Positions 1 to 8,764 are shown, counted from the stretch's first letter. The stretch: DNA of 64,000 nt from CAIKMD01 sp963740675 (GCA_963740675.1 CAVUFS010000003.1:186001-250000); one strand, 5' to 3'. Translations and numbers: made by a program. The notes: generated by a model from the sequence alone, not told the origin.

Positions 1-1
1 A

Positions 2-1456
2 TGCCTGGCGCCGGAAGAGGTGAAGATCGATCGCTTCGGCCATGCGGAGGCGCTGGTCCTCTTGAGCCACAAGGTCGAGGAGGGTACCGGCAAGATCATC
101 CCGACCGGCGAGCGCGTGACTCTGAAGGCGCGCACTATCCTGGTCGCCGCGGGCACCACGCCGAACACGGTGCTGGCGCGCGAGGATAAACAGGTTGAGA
201 TCGATGGCCGCTTCTTCCAGGCCTATGACGAGGCCGGCAATAAGGTGAAGCCGGAACGCGTCGCGAAGCCCGACAAAGTCGAAGTGCTGATGAATCTGCG
301 CGACGACGGCCGCGCGATCAGCTTCTTCGGCGATCTGCATCCGTCTTTCGCCGGCAATGTCGTGAAAGCCATGGGTGGCGCCAAGCAAGGCTATCCCGTG
401 GTGAGCCGCACGCTGGCGAAGCGCAAGCCGGAAGCGCCGGCGCCGCAGCAATTGCTCGCGACGCTCGATGACGAACTGCGGCCGCGCGTCCATGCTGTGG
501 TCGAGCTTGCGCCGAAGATCGTCGAGGTCATCATAAAGGCGCCACGCGCTGCGCGCGCTTTCCATCCCGGCCAGTTCTATCGCCTGCAGAATTATGAGAG
601 CTACGCGCCGAAGACCGGCGACACCCTGCTGACGATGGAGGGCCTCGCACTCACCGGCGCGACCGTCGATCGTGAAAAGGGGCTGCTCTCGACCATCGTG
701 CTCGAGATGGGCGGGTCTTCCGATCTCTGCTCGATCCTCGAACCAGGCGAGCCTGTCGTGCTCATGGGGCCGACCGGCACGCCGACCGAAACCCCAGGCG
801 GCGAGAATGTTGTGCTCGTCGGCGGCGGTCTCGGCAATGCGGTGTTGCTGTCGATCGGCACGACCCTGCGCGAGCGCGGTTCCAAGGTCCTCTATTTCGC
901 CGGCTACAAGAAGCCGGAGGATCGCTACAAGGTGCGCGAGATCGAGGCGGGCGCCGATTGCGTCGTCTGGTGCTGCGACACGGCGCCGGGTTTCACGCCG
1001 TCACGGCCGCAGGACAAGGCCTTCGTCGGCAATATCGTCGAGGCGATGCTCGCCTATACCGCCGGCAAGGTCGGCGATCAGCCGATCGCGCTGAATTCGG
1101 CCGACCGTCTTATCGTCATCGGCTCAGACGGCATGATGAATGCCGTGGCGCGCGCCCGCGAAACCTCGCTCAAGCCGCATCTTAAGCCTGGCCATCATGC
1201 GATCGCGTCGATCAACTCGCCGATGCAATGCATGATGAAAGAAATCTGCGCTCAATGCCTGCAGGTGCAGAAGGATCCCACGACCGGCGAAGAGGTCGTG
1301 GTGTTCTCCTGCTTCAACCAGGATCAGGGCCTCGATCGCGTCGATTTCGGCAGCCTGCGCGAGCGGTTGACCCAGAACAGCCTCGAAGAGAAGCTGACCG
1401 CACAATGGATCGATCGTTGCCTCAAGCAACTCGGCATGCGCCAAGCTGCGGAATAA
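2..1456 (+). CDS. FAD/NAD(P)-dependent oxidoreductase with C-terminal ferredoxin-reductase-like domain (5' truncated by window)
   Basis: The reading frame is open from the first bases of the window, so the start lies upstream. The first visible part ends a pyridine-nucleotide-disulfide type FAD domain (TILVAAGTTPNT, then a conserved ISFFGDLHPSFAGNVVKAMG block). From about residue 150 follows an FNR-like domain with a flavin-site FHPGQFYRLQNYE motif, a nucleotide-binding LVGGGLGNA motif, and a Cys-containing tail (MQCMMKEICAQCLQ) resembling the iron-sulfur-binding tails of dihydroorotate dehydrogenase electron-transfer and sulfide dehydrogenase subunits. It probably belongs to the large GltD-like plus FNR fusion proteins of alphaproteobacteria; the electron donor and acceptor cannot be told from this part. 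Confidence 0.8.
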   Translation, partial: CLAPEEVKIDRFGHAEALVLLSHKVEEGTGKIIPTGERVTLKARTILVAAGTTPNTVLAREDKQVEIDGRFFQAYDEAGNKVKPERVAKPDKVEVLMNLRDDGRAISFFGDLHPSFAGNVVKAMGGAKQGYPVVSRTLAKRKPEAPAPQQLLATLDDELRPRVHAVVELAPKIVEVIIKAPRAARAFHPGQFYRLQNYESYAPKTGDTLLTMEGLALTGATVDREKGLLSTIVLEMGGSSDLCSILEPGEPVVLMGPTGTPTETPGGENVVLVGGGLGNAVLLSIGTTLRERGSKVLYFAGYKKPEDRYKVREIEAGADCVVWCCDTAPGFTPSRPQDKAFVGNIVEAMLAYTAGKVGDQPIALNSADRLIVIGSDGMMNAVARARETSLKPHLKPGHHAIASINSPMQCMMKEICAQCLQVQKDPTTGEEVVVFSCFNQDQGLDRVDFGSLRERLTQNSLEEKLTAQWIDRCLKQLGMRQAAE

Positions 1457-1616
1457 CAACCAGCGGAATAACGCTAAGCTTTGGTTAAGAATTGCGGGCG
1501 CGCTCTTGTGGCGCGCCCTTCTTCATCTGCCGGTAAACGAAATTTAACGTGAAAGCATCATAACTTGGCCCCATTCGATCGCCATATAGACCGAATAGCC
1601 AAGGACGGTTTGGATC

Positions 1617-1781
1617 ATGGCCAATCAGACACCGGAAGAGTTGGTGAAAGAATTTTCGCGCCGCTGGTTCGCGCATGAATCACAAGCGGTGCGCGAAATC
1701 GGCGAGCGCGAACTGCTGAAGATGATTCGTCAGGCGACCGGCCAGCCCGAGCCCTCGAACGATCAGAGCCGAGCGGCCTGA
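1617..1781 (+). CDS. small hypothetical protein, 54 aa
   Basis: An ATG-initiated frame of 54 codons begins MANQTPEELVKEFSRRWF and ends NDQSRAA. The composition is charged and helical, with no membrane segment and no known motif. It sits alone in the 350-base gap between the oxidoreductase and bpt, and no other frame in this gap looks more coding. No strong ribosome binding site is visible directly upstream, although AAGGACGG lies about 10-17 bases before the ATG. I infer a real small gene from its amino-acid composition, not from homology, so the call is tentative. Confidence 0.5.
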   Translation: MANQTPEELVKEFSRRWFAHESQAVREIGERELLKMIRQATGQPEPSNDQSRAA

Positions 1782-1808
1782 CCCGGTCGCACCTTTCGCG
1801 TTACGCGT

Positions 1809-2579
1809 CTAATCGAGAATGCGGCGCCAGCCTTCGGCGCCGAGCGCTTCGAGGGGGCGGAAGCGCGATTTGTATGACATCTTCGCGCTGCCCTCGATCC
1901 AATAGCCCAGATAGACATAAGCGAGCTTCTTGCGCCGCGCCTCGTCGATAAGCGCGAGGACGAGCAGCGTGCCGAGGCTGCGCTTGGTCTGCTCCGGATC
2001 GAACGAGCTGTAGACGGCCGAGAGCCCATCATCGAGCGGATCGTAGAGCCCTGCGCCGTACAGCGTGCCGTTAGCGGCGCGCAGCTCGATCATCTTGGTC
2101 GCGACCGGACTGTCCTCGATCATCGCCTGGTAATCGCCGAACGTCATCGCGGCCATGTCGCTATCGGCATGACGCGAGCGCTGATAGCGCTGGAACAGAC
2201 GGAACTGCTCGAGCGTGGCATCGGCCTCGATCGGCCGCGGAAAAAGATCGCGGTTGAGATTGCGGATGCGTTTGAGCGATTTGCTCTCGACGAAATCAGC
2301 AACCGGGATCCGCACTGGCACGCAAGCGCCGCAGCCGACGCACGCGGGGCGGTAGGCGAGGTGATGGCTGCGGCGGAATCCGGCGCGCGACAGCTCGTTG
2401 TAGAAGAAACCGGCGTGGCGGCCGGCGAGCTCGGTGACGAGCTTGCGCTCGATCTTCCCGGGCAGATAAGGGCAGGGCAGCGCCGCCGTGCGATAGAAAT
2501 GCTGCGGAGCTACCGAGAGCCGCTCGGGCGAGCGGCCTTGCTTGGGCAGTTGCTTGTTGTCGCTATGCCCCTCGGGCAT
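1809..2579 (-). CDS. bpt: aspartate/glutamate leucyltransferase (bacterial protein transferase)
   Basis: This 256-aa protein matches the Bpt/ATE family in length and motifs. Bpt moves leucine from Leu-tRNA to N-terminal Asp or Glu of proteins, marking them for ClpS/ClpAP degradation (N-degron pathway). The N-terminal domain carries the FYNELSRAGFRRSHHLAYRP block and the cysteine cluster CVGCGACVPVRI; the C-terminal GNAT-like part carries YDPLDDGLSAVYSSFDP and VYLGYWIEGSAKMSYKSRFRP. It follows the glutathione S-transferase gene on the same strand after 80 bases, so the two may share a transcript. The family assignment is firm; substrate preference follows from the family. Confidence 0.9.
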   Translation of the reverse strand: MPEGHSDNKQLPKQGRSPERLSVAPQHFYRTAALPCPYLPGKIERKLVTELAGRHAGFFYNELSRAGFRRSHHLAYRPACVGCGACVPVRIPVADFVESKSLKRIRNLNRDLFPRPIEADATLEQFRLFQRYQRSRHADSDMAAMTFGDYQAMIEDSPVATKMIELRAANGTLYGAGLYDPLDDGLSAVYSSFDPEQTKRSLGTLLVLALIDEARRKKLAYVYLGYWIEGSAKMSYKSRFRPLEALGAEGWRRILD

Positions 2580-2659
2580 TCGCTTCTCACCACGCTTCTG
2601 AACCGGAGCGAATTATGATCCCAAGTGCCCCGGATCGCCAGGGGGCCGGCTGTGCGGGC

Positions 2660-3280
2660 TTAGCTCAGCCCGATCATGATGCGCTGGCGATAGGCCGGGC
2701 GCTCGCCGAGCCGCTTGTACCAAGCTTCGAGATGCGGCAGGCGGTGCCGCTCGATCGGCAGCGAGTAGAAGCGATAGGTGAGGATGCCGACGGGAATGTC
2801 GCCGATGCTGATCTCCTTGCCGGCGACATAGGGCGTCTCGGTGAGATAGCGATCGAGGATCGCCATGGCGTGGTTGGTCTTCTTCACCGCCTCCTCGATG
2901 CGCCCGGAATCGCGCTCTTCCGGCTTGGAGCGGATGAGTCCCCAGAAAGCCGGTGTGATCGCCGGGTTCAGCGTCGTCAGCGCCCAGTCGAGCCAGCGCT
3001 CGGCGCGGGCGCGCTCGCGCAGATCCGCGGAGAGAAAACGGCCATTGCCGAATTTGGCGACGAGGTAGCGCATGATTGAGTTCGATTCCCATAGCACGAA
3101 ATCGTCTTCGATCAGCGTCGGCACCAGCTCGTTCGGATTGAGCTTGTTGTATTCCGCCGTGTGATTGACGCCGTGTTCGAGCCCCGCGAGCTCGAGCGCG
3201 TAAGGCGTGCCCAGCTCTTCGAGCAGCCACAGCACCTTCTGTGTGTTGTAGGAATTCGGCCGTCCGAGAATTCGCAGCAT
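2660..3280 (-). CDS. glutathione S-transferase family protein
   Basis: The protein has 206 aa from ATG 3280; the frame stays open upstream to 3460, but that part runs through the palindromes and does not look coding. The N-terminal thioredoxin-like fold starts LRILGRPNSYNTQKVLWLLEE, with Ser/Asn near the usual catalytic position. The glutathione gamma-Glu contact is in WESNSIMRYL, and an all-helical C-terminal domain follows (NPAITPAFWGLIRSKPEERD to the end). It resembles the Beta/Nu-like bacterial GSTs used in detoxification or ring-cleavage pathways; the substrate is unknown. Two large hairpins fill the 244 bases before it. Confidence 0.85.
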   Translation of the reverse strand: MLRILGRPNSYNTQKVLWLLEELGTPYALELAGLEHGVNHTAEYNKLNPNELVPTLIEDDFVLWESNSIMRYLVAKFGNGRFLSADLRERARAERWLDWALTTLNPAITPAFWGLIRSKPEERDSGRIEEAVKKTNHAMAILDRYLTETPYVAGKEISIGDIPVGILTYRFYSLPIERHRLPHLEAWYKRLGERPAYRQRIMIGLS

Positions 3281-3307
3281 CGCCGCTCCGCCTGATTTGC
3301 CGCTCGT

Positions 3308-3371
3308 GTCCCTATTCCGACGTTCGTATCGTTTGTAACAGGCTCCGTACGAACGTCGGAATAGAAAGGAC
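3308..3371. repeat. long perfect inverted repeat (hairpin 1)
   Basis: A 17-base arm at 3312-3328 (CTATTCCGACGTTCGTA) is perfectly complementary to 3348-3364, separated by 19 bases. Outside the core, GTCC (3308-3311) can pair with GGAC (3368-3371) across a 3-base bulge. There is no T-tract, so it is not a typical intrinsic terminator. It lies downstream of motB and upstream of the glutathione S-transferase start. Confidence 0.8.
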
Positions 3372-3389
3372 GCGAGCCACTTATAAATT

Positions 3390-3465
3390 CGAGTGTGGCT
3401 TTCCGGATTTGACGTTCCTAATGAGTTGCAGCGAACTGCGAGGAACGTCAAATCCGCCACACTCG
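3390..3465. repeat. long inverted repeat with one asymmetric bulge (hairpin 2)
   Basis: The 16-base arm at 3404-3419 pairs perfectly with 3441-3456, and a further 9 bases (3390-3398 with 3457-3465) extend the stem after a 5-base bulge at 3399-3403. The loop is 21 bases. Its inner stem shares GACGTTC with hairpin 1, suggesting the two neighbours may be diverged copies of one palindromic element or a paired binding site. Confidence 0.8.
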
Positions 3466-3524
3466 CATCATGGCGGCAGGACGGGCGTCGTCAATAAGCT
3501 AGGGGCACAGACAACAAGGGGGCT

Positions 3525-4619
3525 CTAGCGGCTAGCGGATTGGGTCGGGTGCAATGGTGTGGGGGCGCCCTGGGCCGGCGTGTTGTCCGCGCGGCTCGGA
3601 GGAGCGGGCGCGGCATCGGTTTGCGTCGTGCCGGGCTTTTCCTGGTTTTCGCGCTGCAAGACGATGCTGATGCGGCGGTTCTGCGGATCGGCGGCGTTGC
3701 CCTTATCGAGGGGGTCCTGATCGGCCATACCGATCACACGCGACAACCGGTCAGGCGGTACGCCATCATTGAGGAATTCGCGACGCGTCGCATTGGCGCG
3801 GTCGGCCGACAACTCCCAGTTGGTGTATTTGGCGCCGAGCGCGTATTGCGTCGAATCGGTGTGGCCGCTGATCGAAATCTTGTTTGGCAGCTTCTGGATC
3901 GCTGTCGCCACTAGAGCCATCAGCTTCTTGGCCTGATCGTTCATATCGGCCGAGCCGGTTGGGAACATCGGCGTCTTGTCCTGGTCGACGAGCTGGATGC
4001 GCAGCCCCTCGGGTGTGTCGTCGATCTTCAAGTTCTTGGCGAGAGCCTGCATCTCGGGCGAGCCGTTGACCGCGTCTTCGAGCGCTTTCTTGGCTTCCTC
4101 GAAGCGCTGCTCTTCGCGCTCGGCGGCCTGTTTCTTGAACTCGGCGTCGCTCAGCTTTTTGTCGCCGGTCGCTTGTTTGTCGTCAGCCGAATTCTTGTCG
4201 TCGGGCGGAATGGCCGCCGAAGCGGCGCCGCCATCCTTGTCGGGATCGGCGCCCGGACCGCCGCCTTCGTTGCCGTCATCGCCTTCCTGGGGCTGACGCA
4301 ACGCGTTTTGAGCCGGATTGAAGTTCGGTTGCGACAGCGGCAGCGTCTGGCTGCCGGGGCTGCCGACGGTGAGGCCGCCGAGGACGCCGCCGGCGCCGCT
4401 GTTCGATTTCGAGGTGATGGTCGGCTCGAAGTAATCGGCGATGCCGCGCTTCTGCACGTCCGTGGTGACGTTGAGCAGCCACAGCAGCAGGAAGAAGGCC
4501 ATCATCGCGGTCACGAAGTCGGCGTAAGCGACCTTCCAGGCGCCGCCGTGATGGCCGCCATGGCCACCCTTCTTGACCTTTTTGATGATGACCGGGGCGC
4601 CGGCGCCGTGCTTCGCCAT
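3525..4619 (-). CDS. motB: flagellar motor stator protein MotB
   Basis: MotB is the peptidoglycan-anchored half of the flagellar stator. The 364-aa protein has a Gly/His-rich cytoplasmic N-terminus, one membrane helix near residues 28-50 with the proton-carrying Asp34 (AYADFVTAMMAFFLLLWLLN), a long acidic Asp/Gly/Lys linker of about 110 residues, and a C-terminal OmpA-like peptidoglycan-binding domain (ISGHTDSTQY, LSADRANATRREFL, NRRISIVLQ). It ends in a Pro/Ala-rich tail. It lies 21 bases downstream of motA in the same direction, a two-gene operon; no other flagellar gene is in the window. Confidence 0.95.
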   Translation of the reverse strand: MAKHGAGAPVIIKKVKKGGHGGHHGGAWKVAYADFVTAMMAFFLLLWLLNVTTDVQKRGIADYFEPTITSKSNSGAGGVLGGLTVGSPGSQTLPLSQPNFNPAQNALRQPQEGDDGNEGGGPGADPDKDGGAASAAIPPDDKNSADDKQATGDKKLSDAEFKKQAAEREEQRFEEAKKALEDAVNGSPEMQALAKNLKIDDTPEGLRIQLVDQDKTPMFPTGSADMNDQAKKLMALVATAIQKLPNKISISGHTDSTQYALGAKYTNWELSADRANATRREFLNDGVPPDRLSRVIGMADQDPLDKGNAADPQNRRISIVLQRENQEKPGTTQTDAAPAPPSRADNTPAQGAPTPLHPTQSASR

Positions 4620-4640
4620 AGCTTATGCTTGTCTGATCGA

Positions 4641-5504
4641 TCAGGCCGCTTGCGGCATCTTTTCGACCGCCTCTTCGACCTCGTAGAAGGTCGGGCGGAC
4701 ATCGGTATTGAGCGCCTTGCGGGCGAACTCGACCGCGACCGAGGGCGCGTAGCCCTGCATGTAAGCGAGGATGCCCGCCTTGATGCAGAGGTAGTAGCGC
4801 TCTTCTGCGTCGCCGCGCGCTTTGACCGCGGAGGCGAGCGGGGCGATGAAGCCGTACGACAAGAGAATGCCCATGAATGTACCGACGAGCGCGCCGCCGA
4901 TGAGCTCGCCGAGCACCGCCGGCGGCTCCGTGATCGAGCCCATGGTGTGAATAACGCCGAGCACGGCGGCCACGATGCCGAGAGCGGGCATGGCGTCGGC
5001 GACGTTCTGAATGGCGCCGGCAATCGCGTGATGCTCTTCGCGATGGGTATTGAGGTCCTCGTCCATCAGCGTTTCCATCTCGTGATGGTTGTCCGTGCCG
5101 AGGGTGAGGAGGCGCAGATAGTCGCAGAGGAACGTTACCGCGTGGTGATCGTGCAGGAAGGTCGGATATTTCGTGAACAGCGCGCTCTCTTCCGGCTTCT
5201 CGACGTGCTGCTCGAGCACGAGCGCGCCCTTGGTCTTCGCCATCTTGAAGATCGCGTAGAGCAAGGTCAGCAATTCGAGATAGGCAGCCTTATTGAAAGC
5301 TTCGGCCTTGAGTAGGCCGGGAATTGCCTTGGCCGAGCCGGACAGAACCGGCTTGCGGTTGGCGATAATGAAACCGCCGATCGCCGCGCCGACGATGATC
5401 ATGACTTCGAAAGGCTGGAACAGGACAATGAGGTGGCCGCCATTGGCGAGATAACCGCCCATGACGGAACCCAAAACGACAACAATACCGACAATGACCA
5501 TCAT
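4641..5504 (-). CDS. motA: flagellar motor stator protein MotA
   Basis: MotA forms the proton channel of the stator with MotB. The 287-aa protein has the expected four membrane helices: two near the N-terminus (VIVGIVVVLGSVMGGYLA and VMIIVGAAIGGFII), a large charged cytoplasmic loop (residues about 60-165) that contacts the rotor, and two C-terminal helices (ALGIVAAVLGVIHTMGS and GGALVGTFMGILLSYGFIAPLA). The GSITEPPAVLGELIGGALVGT block is typical of the alphaproteobacterial and enterobacterial MotA class. It is divergent from hemB, with a 121-base promoter region between them. Confidence 0.95.
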   Translation of the reverse strand: MMVIVGIVVVLGSVMGGYLANGGHLIVLFQPFEVMIIVGAAIGGFIIANRKPVLSGSAKAIPGLLKAEAFNKAAYLELLTLLYAIFKMAKTKGALVLEQHVEKPEESALFTKYPTFLHDHHAVTFLCDYLRLLTLGTDNHHEMETLMDEDLNTHREEHHAIAGAIQNVADAMPALGIVAAVLGVIHTMGSITEPPAVLGELIGGALVGTFMGILLSYGFIAPLASAVKARGDAEERYYLCIKAGILAYMQGYAPSVAVEFARKALNTDVRPTFYEVEEAVEKMPQAA

Positions 5505-5625
5505 GGCAGGGGGACACGTTCTGTGACGCTGCGGGAGTGCAGTTAAAATGCAGGATCGGCGTTAATATTCCCTTTCGCGGCCGCCATATCCTGCCTATCA
5601 TCGGCGCCAAATCCCGCGCCGAAAT

Positions 5626-6666
5626 ATGAAGGCTAAGCCCTTGTCAGGTAAGAATTCTCAGTCCCTGGACCAGCCGCTCGGCGCCTATCCGCGGCTGCGC
5701 ATGCGGCGCAACCGTCGCGACGACTGGACGCGCCGGCTGGTGGCGGAGCATGTCTTGAGCTCGGCCGATTTCCTCTGGCCGGTTTTCGTCCACGACGGAA
5801 AAGAGGCGAAAGTCGCTATCCCCTCGATGCCGGGCGTCGACCGGCTGTCGATCCCGGCCCTGGTCGACGCGGCCGGCGAAGCGCATGCCCTCGGCATCCC
5901 GGTGATCGCTCTATTCCCGGCGACGCCGCCCGACCGCAAGACCGCGGAGGGCGACGAGGCCGTCAATCCCGAGAATATCGTTTGCCGCGCCATCCGCGCG
6001 GTGAAGCAGGCGGTGCCTGGCATCGGCGTGATGTGCGACGTTGCGCTCGATCCCTTCACGACGCATGGCCATGACGGCGTGCTGCGTGACGGCTATGTCG
6101 CCAATGACGAGACTGTCGCGATCCTCTGCAAGCAAGCGATCGTCCAGGCCGAGGCGGGCTGCGATCTCATCGCGCCCTCCGACATGATGGACGGCCGCAT
6201 CGGCGCGATCCGCGACGCGCTCGACGGCAAGGGCTTCGAGAGCGTACGCATCATGGCTTATGCGGCGAAATACGCTTCGGGCTTCTATGGCCCGTTTCGC
6301 GACGCGATCGGCTCCAAATCCAATCTCGGCAAAGCCGACAAGCGCAGCTACCAGATGGATCCCGCCAACAGCGACGAGGCGCTCCGGGAAGTCGCGCTCG
6401 ATATCGCCGAAGGCGCGGATATGGTGATGGTGAAGCCGGCACTGCCTTATCTCGACATCGTGCGCCGCGTGAAGGACCGCTTCGGCATGCCGACCTTCGC
6501 CTATCAGGTGAGCGGTGAATACGCGATGCTCAAAGGCGCGATCGAGCGCGGCTGGCTCGATGAAACGGTGATGCTCGAATTGTTGATGTCGATCAAGCGC
6601 GCCGGCGCCGACGGCGTGCTCACCTATGCTGCGGTTGACGCGGCGAAGAAGCTCAAAGCGGGCTGA
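5626..6666 (+). CDS. hemB: delta-aminolevulinic acid dehydratase (porphobilinogen synthase)
   Basis: HemB condenses two 5-aminolevulinate molecules into porphobilinogen in heme and corrin synthesis. The 346-aa protein has the two active-site lysines, Lys215 in AYAAKYASGFYGPF and Lys270 in MVMVKPALPYLD. The metal site reads CDVALDPFTTHGHDG, where the three cysteines of zinc-dependent enzymes are replaced by Asp/Thr-type residues, as in the magnesium-dependent alphaproteobacterial enzymes. The 3' end overlaps the convergent RlmM-like gene by 14 bases. Confidence 0.97.
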   Translation: MKAKPLSGKNSQSLDQPLGAYPRLRMRRNRRDDWTRRLVAEHVLSSADFLWPVFVHDGKEAKVAIPSMPGVDRLSIPALVDAAGEAHALGIPVIALFPATPPDRKTAEGDEAVNPENIVCRAIRAVKQAVPGIGVMCDVALDPFTTHGHDGVLRDGYVANDETVAILCKQAIVQAEAGCDLIAPSDMMDGRIGAIRDALDGKGFESVRIMAYAAKYASGFYGPFRDAIGSKSNLGKADKRSYQMDPANSDEALREVALDIAEGADMVMVKPALPYLDIVRRVKDRFGMPTFAYQVSGEYAMLKGAIERGWLDETVMLELLMSIKRAGADGVLTYAAVDAAKKLKAG

Positions 6667-7555
6667 GCCGCACCCACGTCAGTTCGTGTTTGTTGACGTG
6701 GAGATGCATCAGGCGTGAGCCGGGGATCGCGGCGAAGCGCGCTTGCGTCGCGAAATCGGTCTCGCCCTGGAATTTGATGGTGCATATGAAATTCCGCACC
6801 GTACCGGCGGCAAAGAATTTCTCGACCAGCGTCAGCAAGCGCGCCGGGTAGCAGATCACATCCGAGAACAGCCAATCGATCGGGCCGACATCGCGCGGTG
6901 CGAGGGCGAAAGCGCTTTCCAGGCGCTGCTCGACGCCGGGAAGGGCGAGCACGCTCGGATCGAGCGGCGCTTTGTCGATGGCGATGACGCGCGCACCGAG
7001 CTTGCCGAGGACATAGCTCCAGCCGCCGGGGCTGGCGCCGAGATCGAGACAGGTCTCGCCCGGTTTGGGCTGCGTGTCGAGCAAGGTGAAAGCTTCCCAG
7101 AGCTTCAGATAGGCGCGGCTGGGCGGCGCGCGGTCTTCGATGAAATTCGCTTCGCCGTTTGGAAACGCGCTCGAGCAATCGGGCGCGGCGAGCACGGTCG
7201 CGTTATCGAGCAACGTCCAGGAGCCGAGCGGCGCGCTCGGCTCGGCATCGCCGAAGGCGAGGGGCTTTGCCGAGACTTTCGGCAGCTTCTCGACAATGAG
7301 TGCGGCGCGGCGGTGATGTTCGACCGAATAGAGCACCCAGTTGCGCTGAATGGCACGAAGCTGCTTTGCCGCATCGCCGATGGACACAATGCTGAGGCGT
7401 TGCGGATCGCGCCAGACATTGGCGACCCAGGCGACATCGCGCGGCAGTCCATCGGCAAGCACCAGCCGGCCATGTGTCTCGATGACGGCTTCGCCGAGCT
7501 CATGCTGGAGCTCGGATAGAAAGCCCTCCGGCGCTAAATACCCCGTGATACTCAT
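6653..7555 (-). CDS. RlmM-like 23S rRNA 2'-O-methyltransferase (FtsJ fold)
   Basis: The 300-aa protein has a poorly conserved N-terminal half (possibly a THUMP-like RNA-binding part) and a C-terminal SAM-dependent Rossmann domain with CLDLGASPGGWSYVLGKLGARV. The K-D-K-E catalytic set of 2'-O-methyltransferases is visible: Lys in RAYLKLWEA, Asp in WLFSDVICYP, Lys in ICTIKFQGE and Glu in NKHELTWVRLS. RlmM methylates C2498 of 23S rRNA in gammaproteobacteria; the same target is inferred here, and another structured RNA is possible. The gene is convergent with and overlaps hemB. Confidence 0.75.
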   Translation of the reverse strand: MSITGYLAPEGFLSELQHELGEAVIETHGRLVLADGLPRDVAWVANVWRDPQRLSIVSIGDAAKQLRAIQRNWVLYSVEHHRRAALIVEKLPKVSAKPLAFGDAEPSAPLGSWTLLDNATVLAAPDCSSAFPNGEANFIEDRAPPSRAYLKLWEAFTLLDTQPKPGETCLDLGASPGGWSYVLGKLGARVIAIDKAPLDPSVLALPGVEQRLESAFALAPRDVGPIDWLFSDVICYPARLLTLVEKFFAAGTVRNFICTIKFQGETDFATQARFAAIPGSRLMHLHVNKHELTWVRLSPL

Positions 7556-7560
7556 CGAAA

Positions 7561-7624
7561 CGTCATCCCGCGAAAGCGGGGATCCAGAGGCGCAGTCTGG
7601 ATGCCCGCTTTCGCGGGCATGACG
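7561..7624. repeat. intergenic palindromic repeat, family A copy 1
   Basis: Outer arms CGTCATCCCGCGAAAGCGGGG and its near-complement CCCGCTTTCGCGGGCATGACG flank a short centre, with CCAG/CTGG inside. The same element recurs at 19691-19755. Such GTCAT-CCCGCGAAAGCGGG palindromes are dispersed REP-like repeats in many alphaproteobacterial genomes. It sits between the start of the RlmM-like gene and the 3' end of the hydrolase gene. Confidence 0.85.
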
Positions 7625-7647
7625 ATGAAAGAAAGGGCATCGCGAGT

Positions 7648-8493
7648 TTAGCCAAGCAGGAAATCGCGGATCGCGGCGATCTGGTCATCGGCCATCAGCG
7701 CCGGCGCGTGGCCGATGCCGGCGAATTCGACCAGCTTGGTTCGCGGGCCGCGTTGCGTCATCGCTGCGGCGTCGCTTCCCAACAGAATGTCCGATTGCTC
7801 GCCGCGCAGCACGAGGACCGGGCATTGGATCGCGTCCCAGCTCGCCCAGAGCGCGACATCGGTGATAGGGCCTTGCTTCAAGGCATCGGCGATCTTCGGA
7901 TCGTAGTTGAAGCCGATGCCGCCATCGGGTTTGCGGCGCGACGAATGGGTCGCGAGATGATGCCATTGCGCATCGCTCAGCGGGCCGAACGGCGCGTGGA
8001 CGCGGCGCAGCGTCGCCTCGAACGCGGCAAGATCGGGGAAGCCCGGGTCGAGGCCGGCATAGGCGGCGATGCGCTCGATCCCCGCTTTGGGAACGACGGC
8101 GCCGACATCGTTGATCACAAGCTTGCCGATCGGCGTATTCGGCAGAGCCGCAAACAGCATCCCGATGATGCCGCCCATCGAGGTGCCGACCCAATCGACG
8201 CGCTCGACATCGAGCCGCGCGATCAAGGTTGTGATGTCGCCGAGGTAGACCGGGTAACCGTAATCGCCCGCCACGTCGAGCCATTCGCTTTTGCCGCGGC
8301 CCGGCATGTCGGGACAGATGACGCGGTAATGCGATGACAGCGCTTCGGCCAGCACATCGAAATCGCGGCTGTTGCGCGTGAGTCCATGGACGCAGAGCAG
8401 CACCGGCGCGTCGCGGGTCGGGCCCGGCCATTCGGTATAAGCTAAGCGGTGAAAGCCATGCGGGCCGATACAGGTCAGCGTGCGCTCGATCAT
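7648..8493 (-). CDS. alpha/beta hydrolase
   Basis: The protein has 281 aa from ATG 8493; the longer open frame to 8817 runs through a palindromic repeat and into the CoA-transferase promoter, so I reject it. The fold is shown by the oxyanion block VLLCVHGLTRNSRDF, the GRGKSEW loop, the nucleophile elbow GTSMGG (catalytic Ser) and the C-terminal GIGHAP (catalytic His); Asp is probably in the LRGEQSDILL region. It resembles broad carboxylesterases and C-C bond hydrolases. It is divergent from a CoA-transferase, and no natural substrate can be assigned. Confidence 0.85.
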   Translation of the reverse strand: MIERTLTCIGPHGFHRLAYTEWPGPTRDAPVLLCVHGLTRNSRDFDVLAEALSSHYRVICPDMPGRGKSEWLDVAGDYGYPVYLGDITTLIARLDVERVDWVGTSMGGIIGMLFAALPNTPIGKLVINDVGAVVPKAGIERIAAYAGLDPGFPDLAAFEATLRRVHAPFGPLSDAQWHHLATHSSRRKPDGGIGFNYDPKIADALKQGPITDVALWASWDAIQCPVLVLRGEQSDILLGSDAAAMTQRGPRTKLVEFAGIGHAPALMADDQIAAIRDFLLG

Positions 8494-8548
8494 GGCGCGA
8501 CCTTGGCGCAACGGCGCGCGTTTACTCAAGATGTTGCAGGGGGAGCCC

Positions 8549-8677
8549 GCGCGCTTCGACGACGCTTCGCTCCACTCAGGGTGAGGAAAGATCGTGTCGG
8601 GCATCAACCGGCGGAGGGTGCCAGTCTCAAATACCTCCTCACGCTGAGCGGAGCCGAAGGCGTAGTCGAAGGGCGCG
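8549..8677. repeat. intergenic palindromic repeat, family C copy 1
   Basis: The left part reads CGCGCTTCGACGACGCTTCG then CTCAGGGTGAGGA; the right part is its imperfect complement, TCCTCACGCTGAGCGGAG then GTAGTCGAAGG. About 50 bases separate the arms. The same design recurs at 63578-63693. It is a REP-like element in the divergent region between the hydrolase and the CoA-transferase. Confidence 0.7.
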
Positions 8678-8764
8678 GATGGTTCTGAAGTACGCAGGAT
8701 CTGCAACCGATCTGGATAGTCCTGCCACGGATTGCTAAAACCTCGGCAAATCAAGGAGTTTCCT

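Noticed and set aside
3308..3465. Inverted repeats as ends of an insertion sequence
   Set aside because: No transposase frame lies between or next to them, and no flanking target duplication is evident.
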